Shown here piece by piece: positions 38,201 through 50,400 of a stretch of DNA of 64,000 nt; within the stretch, counting starts at the first letter, position 1, and each line of letters begins with the position of its first letter. Source of the DNA: Meloidogyne chitwoodi (lineage: Eukaryota > Nematoda > Chromadorea > Rhabditida > Meloidogynidae). The notes beneath the pieces are model-generated. The model saw nothing but the letters and a program-made list of their open reading frames with translations, made no database searches and was not told the origin of the DNA. Position numbers and translations under genes: made by a program. The DNA lies in NCBI GenBank assembly GCA_015183035.1, contig JACZZP010000009.1, forward strand, positions 806,001-870,000, given 5' to 3'.

Positions 38201-41200
38201 CATTTAAAAATATTGCACTTCATTATTATTCTAATTTCAATCCATTGTTGTCCCACTTTGCCGCATATTTTATCAAATAAAAGCGCCACTGGAAATATTT
38301 TAAAAATTAGTTTTTAATTGTGTGTTGGTCGTTTTAGTTAATTTTAAACAATTATTTTAAATTAAAATACCTAACATATCTATATAATTATATTTTAAGT
38401 TTCTTTTCTTTTTTTATTACTTTTTTTAAACTGCTTTTATTTTATGCTTAAGAATCCCTTAAAAAATTATTTTATTTTTTAATTTTATTTTTATTTAACA
38501 AAGGAATATTCTTTTGAGCACTCGATAATTCAATTTTATCTTTACCTATGTTATTATTTAATGGGACTTTAATAATAAAAAACATTGCTTTTATTTTCTA
38601 TTAACATTCCTAGTTTTGTCGTTGTCATTATTTTTGCTTATTTTAAATTTATTTTTATTTTATTTATTTTTTGCTTTTGTACATTCTTTGCTTAGCTTTT
38701 CCACTTTTTATTTTTCTATCAAATTTCAAGCCTATTAAAAACTGTTCTGGAAAGAGCGCTTTGTTTCCTGTATCTGAACTAATTTTAATCAGAAAATTAT
38801 TTTTTTTTAAATCACAAATAAAACGGCCACATGCATTAAAATTAAAAAAAAATTAATTTTTTAATTTTCTAGCTGCGCTTTTATTTTATAGATTTATTTT
38901 ATATTTCTCACACATATTTTCCCTTAAAGTTGCGAGTGGTCAAGGCATTTCGATCATCAATTGATGAATTTGATGAGCACAATAATTCAATTAGCAGCGC
39001 CCATTCTGCGCATTCTATGCGAGGATTTCGCACACATCATCACATTGGGGAACATCATCCTTCACACAAACGCAGTTCTGCCTGTTCTTTACTTTTTCAA
39101 AACAATTCTTCACAGCAATATCCATTTTTCCATTCACGACAGGGAAAATTTAATATTGGAATTGGCAGCAGCCATAATAATAATAATACAAATCTACATT
39201 CAGATGAAGGAAGATTACTTTCTTCACCTCAATATTCACCTATTCCTTCAACTTCTTCACCTGTTTTTGCCTCATCATCTCCTTCACCACAAGCTGTTTT
39301 AGTTGAAAATGGAAGACAATGTTTTACGAGAACTCATTCTGATAAATCAAATTCTTTTAAATTAAATATTAAAAAATATAATACAAATAATGAAAATGGA
39401 GAAGTACATGAAAGAATTCCTTTAGTTATTAAATATAATTCAGGTAAGGGAGAAACAACAACAGCAACACATGAAGCAAAACAGCAATTACCTTTAATTT
39501 CTAAATCTTATAGTATTGATTCACCTATGACAAGTGCTCATTTGTAATCACATTTTTTGCAATATTTAATAATATAAAATCATCTTTTCCTAAATAATTT
39601 TTTAGGGTTTTTTTGTTAAATTTGACAAAATTAAAATGTATTTATTAGATAAGGATGTTTAATTTTAAATTATTTAATTAAAAGAATTAATTAAAAATAA
39701 TTTTAAAAATTATATCCTTATAAATTTGTATTACAATTAGTGTTGGTTTTTTTTAATTTTTATAAAGCCAACCAAACTGCCTATTATTATTATTATTATA
39801 TGTCCAATGTTTTCTTTTATTTTTACAAATTCACTTCAATTTTTGTATAGAAATACCCATTTACCAGTGAATTTTATTTTTTATTTTGTTAATTTTTTTA
39901 AATTTTTGTCCTTATTGTTGCTATTCGGGTCATTATTATTAAAAAAATATTTTTGATTTTGTTCAAATTTATTTAATTTCTCAACCAAAAATTTATTATT
40001 ATTATTTTTTAATTTTATTAAAAAAAACAAAAATTAACTATTTATTTTTGGTTGAGTTTTTACAAATAAAATAATTTTTTTTTAATATTTTACATTTCCA
40101 TTTTATTATTAATTTACCTAAAATATAAATTTTTAAATATAAAATTATAAATATTTTTGATAAAAAAAAAGAAAATAATTTGCAATACCTCTTTAATTAT
40201 ATAAATAATTTAATTCTACTTTTTTTTTTAAATTATTTTTGATTTCTTTTAATTTTTTAAAAAATATTAATTTTGTAGAATTTAATATATTTATTTATAT
40301 AATTAATTAATTTTTATTTTAATTCTTAAAAAGGTTTTAATCAAGTAATAATTTATTAAATTAATTAATTAAATATAAAATATATTAATAAATACTTAAT
40401 ATATAATTTTGTTTTAATAAAACCTGTTAAGAAAATTTAAAATAAATTACTTTATTTTTTTTTCACTTTTTTTTTTAATTTTTTAAAAAATTAAAAAGCA
40501 CTTAATAATATTTACACTTTCACACACAATGTCTTTTTAATTTTACAAAAATGTTATTTGTTTTTATTTTAAAATACTAAAAATAAAATTTGTTTTTTTT
40601 AAATTGCAGTGTTTTCTTTTATGCTTCATTTTTTTAAAAGAGTAAAAATTTAATTTTTTTAAAATATTTTATTTATTTTTTATTTAATCACTCCTTTAAT
40701 AAAATAAGAGTACCAATAAAATTTTATAAAAAAAGAGGGGTGGTCAGAATTTTGAAAATAATTATTTTAAAATTATTTTAATTTTCTATTTTTATTTACA
40801 AATCAACTCATTCATTTTTTAATTTTATTAATTAATTTATTTATTATTTTTTGGTATTTTATTATTTATTATCAAATATTTTTAATTTTATTAAAATAAT
40901 TAACATTTTTTTTAAAAAAACTTTATCCCAATTAATTCTTAAAATATTTTTAATTAAAAATTCTTTCCCCATTTTTTAGTTTATTTTTTTTTGCAAAAAA
41001 ATAATTTCAGATAATTGTTGGCGACCGAATGTCCACACCGCCTGGATTGATACCAATCCCACGTAGTTCAGCACCCACTGATCAAGCAGTAAGAATATAT
41101 AAGAAATGCTCTCTTTCTTTCTCTCTCTTAATTTAATTAAATTTATTTTTCTTATTTTTGTTAAGCACAAAAAAACAATTTATATTTTTCTTGATGTGTT

Positions 41201-41813
41201 GAGCATTGCTTTATATATATTTTTATTAAATAATTAAATAATAATAATAGTAAATATAACTGCTTGATTGGTTGGTTGTAATGCTGTCTTTTAGTCTTTT
41301 TTAACAAATTAATTTTATTTTTTTAATGTAAAAAATATTTATTTTTTAACTGCTGTGTGTTCTTTATCTTTATTACTTTTTTCTCTTTGTTTGTCAAATT
41401 TTCTAATTATTATTTTAATTTTTAAAATATTTATAAATAAAATTAATTTTAAATAATATTTTTAAATTTGTAGATTCGTGTTATTCGAGCTTTTCAATCT
41501 GGAATGGATAGAAGAGAACAATCTCTTAGTGGTCCTAGTGCTGCTCGATTGAGAGAAATTAGTCGACAATTAAAATTACAAGTGGAAAGAGAAGGTAAAT
41601 TAATTAAATAAATTATTTTTTAATTAATTAAAATAAAATTCTTTAAAATTAGGTGAAAATACAAAATTTAATTTATTTTTTAATTTAAATCTCTCATTAG
41701 CAGTAAGGTCTCGATCTTCTTCAAAAGCTTCACATTCTGCTGAAGCTCATGTACGTGGATATAAAAATTCAAAAACTCCAGAAGGGCATAATGAAGCAGT
41801 CAGTGCTGTTTAA
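32242..41813 (+). CDS. mca: Plasma-membrane Ca2+-transporting ATPase (PMCA), three alternative C-termini
   Basis: A P2B-type pump that exports Ca2+ using ATP. The ATG at 32242 follows TTAATTTTAG, a good trans-splice or splice acceptor. In order: N-terminus ([20 protein letters not shown]), M1 ([20 protein letters not shown]), actuator loop with [14 protein letters not shown], and a variable spliced region at 33.7-34.4 kb. Then M3/M4 with [20 protein letters not shown], phosphorylation site [13 protein letters not shown] (34.79 kb), nucleotide domain ([22 protein letters not shown]), [34 protein letters not shown], and M6 with [19 protein letters not shown]. After RGLTRLQTQ (phase-0 donor at 37632/37633) three ends are possible. 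Reading through gives [11 protein letters not shown]... and a stop at 37722. Splicing to 38932-39547 gives [10 protein letters not shown]... . Splicing to 41474-41813 gives [10 protein letters not shown]... . About 17 introns. Which C. elegans paralogue (mca-1, -2 or -3) it matches is unresolved; mca-3 is my preference. Confidence 0.95.
37633..37722 (+). other. Intron-retention C-terminus of the Ca2+ pump (no calmodulin-binding helix)
   Basis: The coding frame stays open past the CTCAG|GTCTTT donor for 29 codons, giving a Lys-rich tail ([15 protein letters not shown]...) and TAA at 37720-37722. This form would lack the calmodulin-binding domain supplied by the downstream exons. Confidence 0.6.
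38932..39547 (+). other. Alternative last exon B of the Ca2+ pump (calmodulin-binding type)
   Basis: An acceptor CCCTTAAAG precedes a phase-0 exon that opens [17 protein letters not shown], closely matching the PMCA calmodulin-binding helix ([10 protein letters not shown]). It continues into a 205-residue Ser/His/Asn-rich tail ending MTSAHL before TAA. 1.2 kb of intron separates it from the common exon. Confidence 0.85.
39548..41010. other. Non-coding interval between alternative 3' exons of the Ca2+ pump
   Basis: AT-rich, with the probable 3' UTR of form B in its first part (several AATAAA-like sites). No independent gene was seen; a 64-codon minus-strand frame overlapping 40976-41170 is a shadow of the cassette exon. 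Confidence 0.5.
41011..41088 (+). other. Optional 26-codon cassette exon of the Ca2+ pump
   Basis: TTTCAG acceptor, GTAAGA donor, exactly 78 nt and phase 0 on both sides; it encodes [15 protein letters not shown] and [11 protein letters not shown]. Inclusion would insert 26 residues between LQTQ and the calmodulin-binding helix; skipping restores the family consensus LQTQ-IRVIRAF. Confidence 0.7.
41474..41813 (+). other. Alternative last exons C of the Ca2+ pump (second calmodulin-binding type)
   Basis: Exon 41474-41594 opens [16 protein letters not shown], a second version of the PMCA calmodulin-binding helix. It joins (phase 1) to 41701-41813, which ends GHNEAVSAV and TAA. The C-terminal SAV could be a PDZ-type ligand, comparable to the PDZ-binding ends of vertebrate PMCA b-forms; that is inference. 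Confidence 0.85.
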
Positions 41814-43301
41814 AATGACTTTAATTATTTTTTTTTTATTTTTTTTTCAAAATTTAAATCTTAGCCTGCTTATAATGAATTCATCGAAATGCTTTTTTGT
41901 TTTATTTTTTTTTTAATGCTTTTGTTTTATTTTTATTAAATAAAACTGTCCATTTATTTATTAAATTTTGTTTAATTTTCAACAAAATATTTGGTAAAAA
42001 TAATTTTAAAAATTTATTAAAATAATTTGTCCAACTTTGTAAAATTAAATCTGTTCAGAATAATTTTTAAAAACATTTATTCTTTATAAATATTTACAAA
42101 ATATTAATCTTTATTTTAATTAAATTATTTAAAGAGTATGTATTTACTTATAAAATAAGGGAGTGTTTTATGTATTTTTTTTGTACTTTTTTATTTTTAT
42201 TTATGCCGCCACTCGACCCATTTATTTTATTTATTTATTTTAACTTTTCTCTTTTTATTTGCCAAAAACTTCTTTTATTTATTTATTTTTTTATTTCCTT
42301 CCGGACCTTCTTCTTTTCTTCCATCAATTTAAGGTAATAAATCACAAACTGCCTTAGATTTACCGAATGACTGATGACCAAAACTGAGGACGAAAGAATG
42401 GCGAGAAAAAAAAAGAATTTTTTTAAAGAAAAATAAGGCGTTTTTAAACACAGTTAAAATTTTTATTTTTTTTAATAAATGTGGATAATAAATAAATTTA
42501 TTTTTTTAATTTATTATTATTTAAAAAATAGCTAAATTCACTAAAGAATTAAGAAAAATACTCTGAAAATTTATTTTTAAATATTTTATTTAAAAAAATT
42601 AAATAATTAATTTTTATTTGTTTTTTTATTTTTATTTAAAATCATCAAAAAATTCTTCAAGAAAAAATCAAAATTTTTTTAAATAATTTAATTTAAATGA
42701 ATAATCTTTTTATTAAAATATATATATTTATTATTTTATTAATAAAAAGTATAAAATATTTTAAACATTTTTATTTATTATTTATTCATCCATCATTTGA
42801 TCATCTTTTTTATTGCCTTCCCAGCGGGTTATAAAATAATAAAAAAAAATACCCTTATTTTTTAAAATAAAAATAATTTTCTCTTTTTATTTAACAGCCC
42901 TATTTGAATTGTCTTAAATTTATTATCAGCTCATCCAGAAATTTGGCAGAAAGAAAAAAAGGTAAAAATTCTGCAAAATAAGGAAAAATCCTTTTATTTT
43001 TAATGATTAATCGGGTAAAATAAAAAAGAAATAAATAAAAAGTATTATTCAAGTATATGTACTTCTAAAAGATAAGTCTCCCCTCTGGCGCCTTCAAGGG
43101 CCATTTCCCACTCTATGCCAGTTATATTGGGCGCAATAGATCTTGAGGGCGATATACTTCATCTTATTTTTTTGCCGGCTATGAAGGAATTGAAAAAAAG
43201 AGAGAAGAAAAAGAACCTTTCTTCTTCTCATTTTACCCCTTTCCTCCTCTTTTACCCCCTACTGGTATGGGATCAATTTCGCCTGTCCATTGATTTGATG
43301 G

Positions 43302-43309
43302 TGATTGAT
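43302..43309 (+). promoter_or_regulatory. TGATTGAT octamer (PBC/Hox type), 5' side
   Basis: Exact TGATTGAT inside the GC-richer island 2 kb upstream of the zinc-finger gene. PBC-Hox composite sites follow TGATNNAT. Confidence 0.3.
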
Positions 43310-43681
43310 GACGACGGACTGACGGCGGCGACAAAGGACCGACAGGCAGTGAGGGGGGAAGGGACCGCCCCGATGAAAAAGAAAAAGAAGGAGAGTTTAA
43401 GGAGAAAGGGGAGAGGAAGGGGGAAATGAGGGAGGGGCACATAAACACATTCATTTCAGCATAACATTTATTTTTACGCCCATGCAATTTTCTTCCTTCT
43501 TTTTCTCTTATTTTACTCACAAATAAAGTTTTGTTTTGTTGGGTTGACTACTTTCTTCATTGCAACAAACAAACAAAAAACAACAATACATTTTTATTTA
43601 AAAAACTTAAATAGGTATTTAATTATTTTCCTTCTTTATTTATAAATAATATTTTCTCTTCTTTCTTTTCTTTTCCTTCCC

Positions 43682-43702
43682 TTTCCCTTTCCCTTTCCCT
43701 TT
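43682..43702 (+). repeat. (TTTCCC)n microsatellite
   Basis: Three to four perfect TTTCCC units inside a longer C/T-only tract (about 43660-43720). Confidence 0.8.
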
Positions 43703-45290
43703 TTCTTTTTTTTAAAGACTAATTCTCATTGTCAGATTATTATTAAACTTTTTAAAAAATACAAAAATTATAAAAATAATTCTCTTCTTTTTTTGAATAA
43801 ATACTAATCGGTAATAAATTAAATAAGTAGTTAGTTATTTAATAAAAAATAAATAAATAAATATATTTATTTAATTACATCAATTTATTTATTTCCCAAA
43901 TTCCTTTCTTCTTTTCTCTCTTCTTTTTTCGCCGATAAAAAGAAAAGAAGGGGAGTGGGATAATAAATTAAATTAAATAATATTAAAGTCTTTTTGTCGG
44001 ACCTGCCAAAACCTATTTATTTTATTTAATTTATAATTGCCTTTTTTTAAACATAAATCTTTATTTTAATTTTATTTTTTTTTTAAATTAAAATAATTAT
44101 TTTATTATATAATTTTATGTTTGGATAAAACATGGAATTTAAACTTTAAAAAAAATCTTTCCTTGTATTTTTCTTATTTTTATTAAATTTAATTAATTTT
44201 GTTGAATTAATAATTAAAATTAAAAATATTTCTTTTTTAAATAATATTTTAAAAATTAATAAAAGAGAAAAGAGAAGAATAAGTATATTTATTACTAAAA
44301 TAATTAATTAATTAACATTATATAATTATTATATTCACAAATACACACCTATTTCCTCATAAATTTCATTGGAATTTTTAATAAAAATTTTATAATAAAA
44401 TATGCTTATCTTCTAAATAAATCGCCAAATAAAATTCTTTTTCTTCTTTTTTATCTTCATAAATAAATTAAATAAATAATTTGCTTTTCACAATCAAAAT
44501 AAATAAATAAATATAAATATCCCCCCTTCACTCATCTCCTTTTCTCGTCAACATTCTCTTCTTTTTCTCTTCTTTTTTTAATTTTATTATTTTTATTTTC
44601 CCATTCGCGTAATTAATCACTTAAACATTAATCAGTTTATTGACGGTTGCAAAGAGGAAAAATAATAAAAATTAATCAGAAATTTTATTATTTTATTTTT
44701 CTTTCTTCTCTTTGATCTAATAGCTCACAATGAATAAATACTATTTTTATTACTTTTTTTTTGATTTTTTATTTTTCAATTTTATTATATGCTTTTATAA
44801 ATAAAATAGAGAGAAACATCATTTAAGATTTTTATATTTTTTTAACCCTTTTAAAAACAATTTTATTGCCTTTTTAGCTTTTAATGTTTATAAATGTATA
44901 TGGGACAATACGGCGCAAAGCTTTTTTAAAATTATTAAATAAATATTTTTATATAAATTCTTTAATGTATTTTTACCATCATTTTTTAATCAAAAAATTA
45001 TTTAAAAAAAATTAAATATAATAAATTTTTATAATTTTGCGTCAAATTTTCCTGCGCCAAAATGATCACAGTTTTATAGCTTATTTTACATTCCTCTTTT
45101 TTTAATTCTTTGATTTTATTATCTTTAAAAATATAAATATGTTTTTTCTTTATTTTTTTTTTTCAAAATTTGTTTTATTTCCTTTTTTTTTGCTAATTTA
45201 TTTTAAATATATTTTTATCATCATTTTTATCATAAATTTAGAAAGAAATTATTTTAATAATATTAAAATCGCCTTATTTTTAAAATAATA

Positions 45291-47415
45291 ATGGAGCAAG
45301 CAACAGCAGCAACCATTAATAATTGCCTTTCACAAAAACAATCTTTAGAATGGAAAGATGATCCTTTACAAATGTTAGCAAAACAATGTGACACAATTAG
45401 TGGAGATGAAGATAAAATTAAACAACAAATAGGAAATAAAAGACAACAAAAGAATTATCAGAATGGAAATAATGATTTTATTTTAAAAAATAATAATAAT
45501 GGACATCAGGGAGGAGGTACAAATAAGGGAAAGGCTAAAAGCCCTAATAATAAGGTATAATTTAAATATTAAAAAAAATAATTATTATTTTTAAATTAAG
45601 TTTGACCAATCTGTCATTTCTAATAATACAGCTCCATTTATGATTACACCCAATGGTTTTGGAATTTCTCATCCAATGCAATTAGCTGCTGCAGCTTTTT
45701 TGCATCCTTTAATGCCACCAACAACACAAAGGGCACCTTTTACAAATTCAAATAATTTTTGTCCTCCACCTAATAATACTAATCAATTTACCCCTCCAAC
45801 ACAAATACAATTATTGCAACAATTTATGGCTGCTACTGCACAACAAATTCCAATATCTTCTCCTCAACATCCGTCATCTCTTCCTCCAAATATTTCTCTA
45901 CAACAATTACAACAAAATTTTATTCCTCCTGTAAATTTTTTAATTAATTATTTTTAATTAATTAATTAATTTATTTTCTTTTTAAAGATATTTCCACCAC
46001 AAACAACACCTTCAGGTATTCCACTTCCTGCTAATATGCCAATACCAGCAACAAGGAAATTAGACCAAATACCTCCAAATAATTTATTTATTAATAATAA
46101 TAATAATCATCAAAATTCTGATGCTGAAATGGCTGCTTTAGCAGCAATGGCAATGTTTCAACAACAAAATGGCTGTTCTTCTTTTTTAAATGGACAACAA
46201 TCTAATAATAATAATGGAATAGCTAATAATACAATAAATCAACAAACACAAATTGATAATAAGTAAAATAATTAAATAAAGAAAATTAAAAGGGTATTTT
46301 ATTGAAAAATTAATAATTCTTTTTATATCCTTTAGGACCTTATTATTATTTTTTTATTAAAATATCTTCCTTTTTTTAAAGTTTTCTTGCTCAACAATTA
46401 CTTCAACAACCTATCCAAGCATTATTAATGGCAGCAGCCTGTGGTCAATTACCTTCACAGTTTGCCTGTCCTTACCGACTTCGTGAAGGACAGGCCTGTG
46501 CTCGTTTATTTGCTTCTGATGACCAATTATTTGCTCATTATAAATCTGCACATATTGCACAAATAAGTTCACCAAGTGCTGTTAGTTCTACTACAGAAGG
46601 AGGACCAACCACTGCTGGATCAATCCCTTCAACCCCTTCAACTATTCAAACACCAACAACCACCACTACTGCAGCTACTATTACTAACTGCCGACCTAAA
46701 GCTGCGAAAAATTCGCCAACAGGAATTCCATCTGTTAATCAATCAAATAAAAATAATTCTAATTATAATGGATGGAATCAACAATTATTTCAATTGCCGC
46801 CTGGGTTCATTCCGGCGCAACCTTTTCTTGGACCTCCCCTTCATCCACCACCACCTCCACCAACTTCAGTGGCAGCAGCAATGATTGGAGGTTGATATTA
46901 AAGTTTATATTATTTATTCTCTCTGACTTGACACTAATTTATAATTATCTTATAGTTATACTGATTAATATCTACTCTCTCTCAGTTATTCCTTTTTATA
47001 TATTTCTTTATTACTTTCCCTATTATTTCATTAAATATTCTCTGGTGGAACAATTTTTAAAATTAATTTTCTTTTTTTCAGCTCAAAATCATCGTTTTCA
47101 TCCATATGCTCAACCAAATCAAGGAGGTCAACAAACAAAGTCTGTTCATCAAATGCCTCCTGTTCCACCTCAATCATTTCAACAACAAATGGCTCTTGCA
47201 TTGGTTAGAATTAATTTAAAAAAAATTAATTTTAAATTAATTTTTTCCAGAATTTAATGGCAAATTCTGATAATTCTTCTTTTCAACAATTTATTCAAAA
47301 TAATAATCCTCCAGAATTAAATAATGCTCATTCACAATTAGCTGCTTTAGCAGCAATGGCTAATTCACTTGGAGGAAATAATAATCAGACACAAACTGCT
47401 GGAAGTAATGGATAA
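45291..47415 (+). CDS. tlp-1: NET-family zinc-finger transcription regulator (Noc/Elbow/ZNF503-703, TLP-1-like)
   Basis: NET proteins are repressors in developmental patterning; C. elegans TLP-1 controls tail cell fates and morphogenesis. The N-terminus carries the Sp-motif equivalent DPLQMLAKQCDTISGDED, comparable to the family's SPLALLAQTCSSIG. The single atypical C2H2 finger is FACPYRLREGQACARLFASD followed by DQLFAHYKSAH: paired Cys with an eight-residue gap, then two His. Around these lie Ala/Gln/Asn/Pro-rich segments (MQLAAAAFLHPLMPP, AALAAMAMFQQQ, PPPPPPTSVAAAMIGG). The C-terminus has AALAAMANSLGG repeating the internal AALAAMAMFQ motif. Seven or so exons, with intron acceptors at about 45600, 45988, 46381, 47092 and 47251. 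The gene sits in about 10 kb of otherwise empty DNA, typical of a developmental regulator with distant enhancers. The symbol is by family resemblance and not confirmed as orthologue. Confidence 0.8.
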
Positions 47416-50400
47416 ATATTAAATAAATATAAATAAATTTGTTTAAAAACAACGATAATTTTTTACGGGTTTTTAAATAAATAAAAACATAAAAAATTAA
47501 TGACCCTTTCCTCTTTTTTACTTATTTTTTATTTTGCTCATCTTAAGTGGGATGTGTTGTACTATTTGAAGTGTATTTATAAAATTAAAATGAAATTTTG
47601 AAAATTTTTAAAAATATTTTTATTTATTATTTGCTATTCTTCATTTCTTTAACGTTACAATACATCTCCCTTTTTTGTATAAAATTCCTCTTTTGCCTTT
47701 TAAAAAATTCAATTTTCCAATATTGGCTCATTTTGCTTTTTCTTTTCCATAAAAATGAATTTCTTTTTTTCTTCAAAAAAAGAACCTCAAGGCCAAAATG
47801 GCCCTTTTCCGGTCTTCCTTTGCCTTTTTTTAATTTTTTTACACTTCCATTTTTGTTGCGCAATAAAGGACATTTATTAATTTATATTTTTAATTCATTG
47901 ACTTTATTAAAAATTTATTTAAAAAATATTTAATTTGCGCATATTAAGTTAAAAAGTTTTTTTGATATTTTATATATTTATTTTTTATTTTCTCGCCTTT
48001 ATTTTATTTTAAAAGCACTGCTGTTATTTGATGGATTATTTTGTTTGTTTTGCTGCAATGTTTTGAGCTAAAGGGGCTGCTCATCAATCATTTAGAGAAA
48101 AAAAGAAAGAAATAAATGAGTAGATTCAATCCCCAAAAATATATTTTTCAATTATTTATTCTAAACTTCTTCCCATCAAACAAAAGTTAGAAAAGATTTT
48201 AAGAGAAAATAAAGCCATGAAAAGAATTAATAATATTTTTAAAGAGAGAGTAATTCTAAAAAATATTTTTATATATTAATTAATCATTTTTATTATCAAT
48301 TGTTGTAAAAAAAATTTTTTTTAACTGCCGAAAGAGTTTTTGACAAACATATTTATTTAATAAAAATGCTCATCAATCACCGCCTTAAAAGCATTTATTA
48401 AACTTAAATTTTATCATCCATTCTTTTAAAATATTAATTATATATAGTAAACTTTTTGAATTAATATAAATTCCAAAAGATCACCTCTAAATACTTTGAT
48501 CTTTTTTTGAATTTCCATTTCCAGTATCAAAGAAAAAAATAATTTTTTATATAAAATATAGGTAATTATTATAATCTTTGAAAGGATTTATTATAAACAA
48601 TTCTCAATCCTCTAAAATTATAGACAAGAGAGTCAATTAAAAATTACAGTTAGTATCCAATAAAAATAAATATATTATTTAAATTATTTTAATTCCCCCC
48701 ATATTTGTAAAAATTAAAAAAATAGCGGTCAGATTATAAGGTTTATTTTTACTAGTTTTCTCCTTCACATTGCCTAAGGGCAAAAATACAAAAAAAAAAA
48801 GGTTGAATGAATGACGGCGGCAAATGACTGATTATTTAAAATGTCTTTCTCTCCTAATGATGGATGGATTGGAGAATGACAGGTGGAAAAGTATATTATA
48901 ATAATAATAATAGGGGGTGATGATTGATGACTGATGGCCGGTGGGCCATTGCCGACGGTGAAAAAGGTGGCTGTCCTGCAAATTTGTTTCTTCTTCTCTC
49001 TGTCTGTAAGGAGAGAAGGATTTTATGCTCTAATGAGAGAGAGAACGGTAAAAAAATGATAAAAATTTCTTTAATGCTTATTGAGCCAAAAAAAAAAGAA
49101 TATTATAAAATAATTTATTATTTTAAAAAATAATTTATAGGTAGATATTTTAAATTAAAAGAAATTAAAAATTCTACTGTAACATTTGTTTTTATTAAAT
49201 TATTACTTTATCTCTACAAAAACGCTGAGGCAACACCTCTTTAATGGTTTGACAAGAAAAAAAAGAAAATTAAAATACCAGACTCAAATTGTTGTAAATC
49301 ATTAAATTGTTGATTTTTTGGATATTTATTTACCTCTATTAAAATTTATATAATTTTTATTTGAGTTTAGCGCTCTTGTCAGCATTAAATATCTGAATAA
49401 GGCAAAAGAGGGGAAAATGTCATAAAAATGTCAATTTTTATGAGCAATCGGAAATGACAATTGGGAAATGAGTTAGAAAAAAATATGTAAAAATAAGAGT
49501 GGCGGTTTTTGTAAAAAGGAGAGATGTGAGGGAAATATATTTTCGGGGTTGGGAATTTCGCCAATAATAAAGACGACAATATTAAGAAAAAAACAATTTT
49601 ATGAGCATTTTTATTTGTTAATTTTTATTATATTTGACATTTTGATTGAAGTTAAAAATAAATTAAAAAAGTGTCTTCTTCTCCAACGATTTTATCATAA
49701 ATAAATTAAATTTAATACAGAAGATAACCTCTGAAAAAAATAAAAAAAAAGACTCTAAAGGTCTATGATTATTTACTTGTTGATATTTTGGGTTAACCCA
49801 AAGTTGGTTCATTAAATGAATGGATTTAAAAAAGAGATTTTGAGCAATTCGAGAGCATTACCAAAAATAAAAAAGAGTATTAACTCTCTTTTTTTACTAA
49901 ATATATATTTATTTAATTCTTTCAAATAAAATAAAAACCCTTCTCTTCCGCCTAAAGATTATCTCCTCTTTATTTTAAATATAAATAATATATATACTTA
50001 ACTAAATATATATACTCTTTTATTTAATCTGCTTACCCCATTTTCTTTTAAATTTACAAATCTATCGGCTCTGTTTATTCATCGGATTAGCAGTAAAACC
50101 CATCAAAGGATAAAAAAAGAGAAAAGAAAAGATGATCCAAATGGGAGAATAGAAGAAAAAGGCATACAAAAAAATATATTTAATTTTTAATGAGTTTTTT
50201 TGTTGTTAGACAATAAAAAAACCAATTAAAAATAAAAATAAAATAAATTACATTCGGAAATGAATTGATCTGACAAAAAATATCAAAACTAATTAATTAT
50301 CCAATTTAATTTATTTTAAGAGCTATTAAACCCATGCCTTTAAATAATTATAAAATAAATTGAATATATCAATCAAATAAATTAAAAGTGTTAAACAGCC

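Larger units (their letters stand above)
41814..45290. other. Intergenic region upstream of the zinc-finger gene
   Basis: Mostly AT-rich. It contains a distinctly GC-richer island at about 43080-43440 with a TGATTGAT octamer (43302-43309), and a (TTTCCC)n microsatellite near 43682-43702. Two overlapping frames on opposite strands in the island (about 100 codons) are purine/pyrimidine-biased and not believed to be genes. It is likely to hold regulatory DNA of the zinc-finger gene. Confidence 0.45.

Noticed and set aside
43115..43520. Open frames on both strands in the GC-richer island
   Set aside because: Both are dominated by purine/pyrimidine strand bias and overlap each other; no domain or splice context.
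43682..43702. Telomere-like repeat
   Set aside because: TTTCCC units are a short microsatellite in a pyrimidine tract and do not match the nematode telomere unit TTAGGC.
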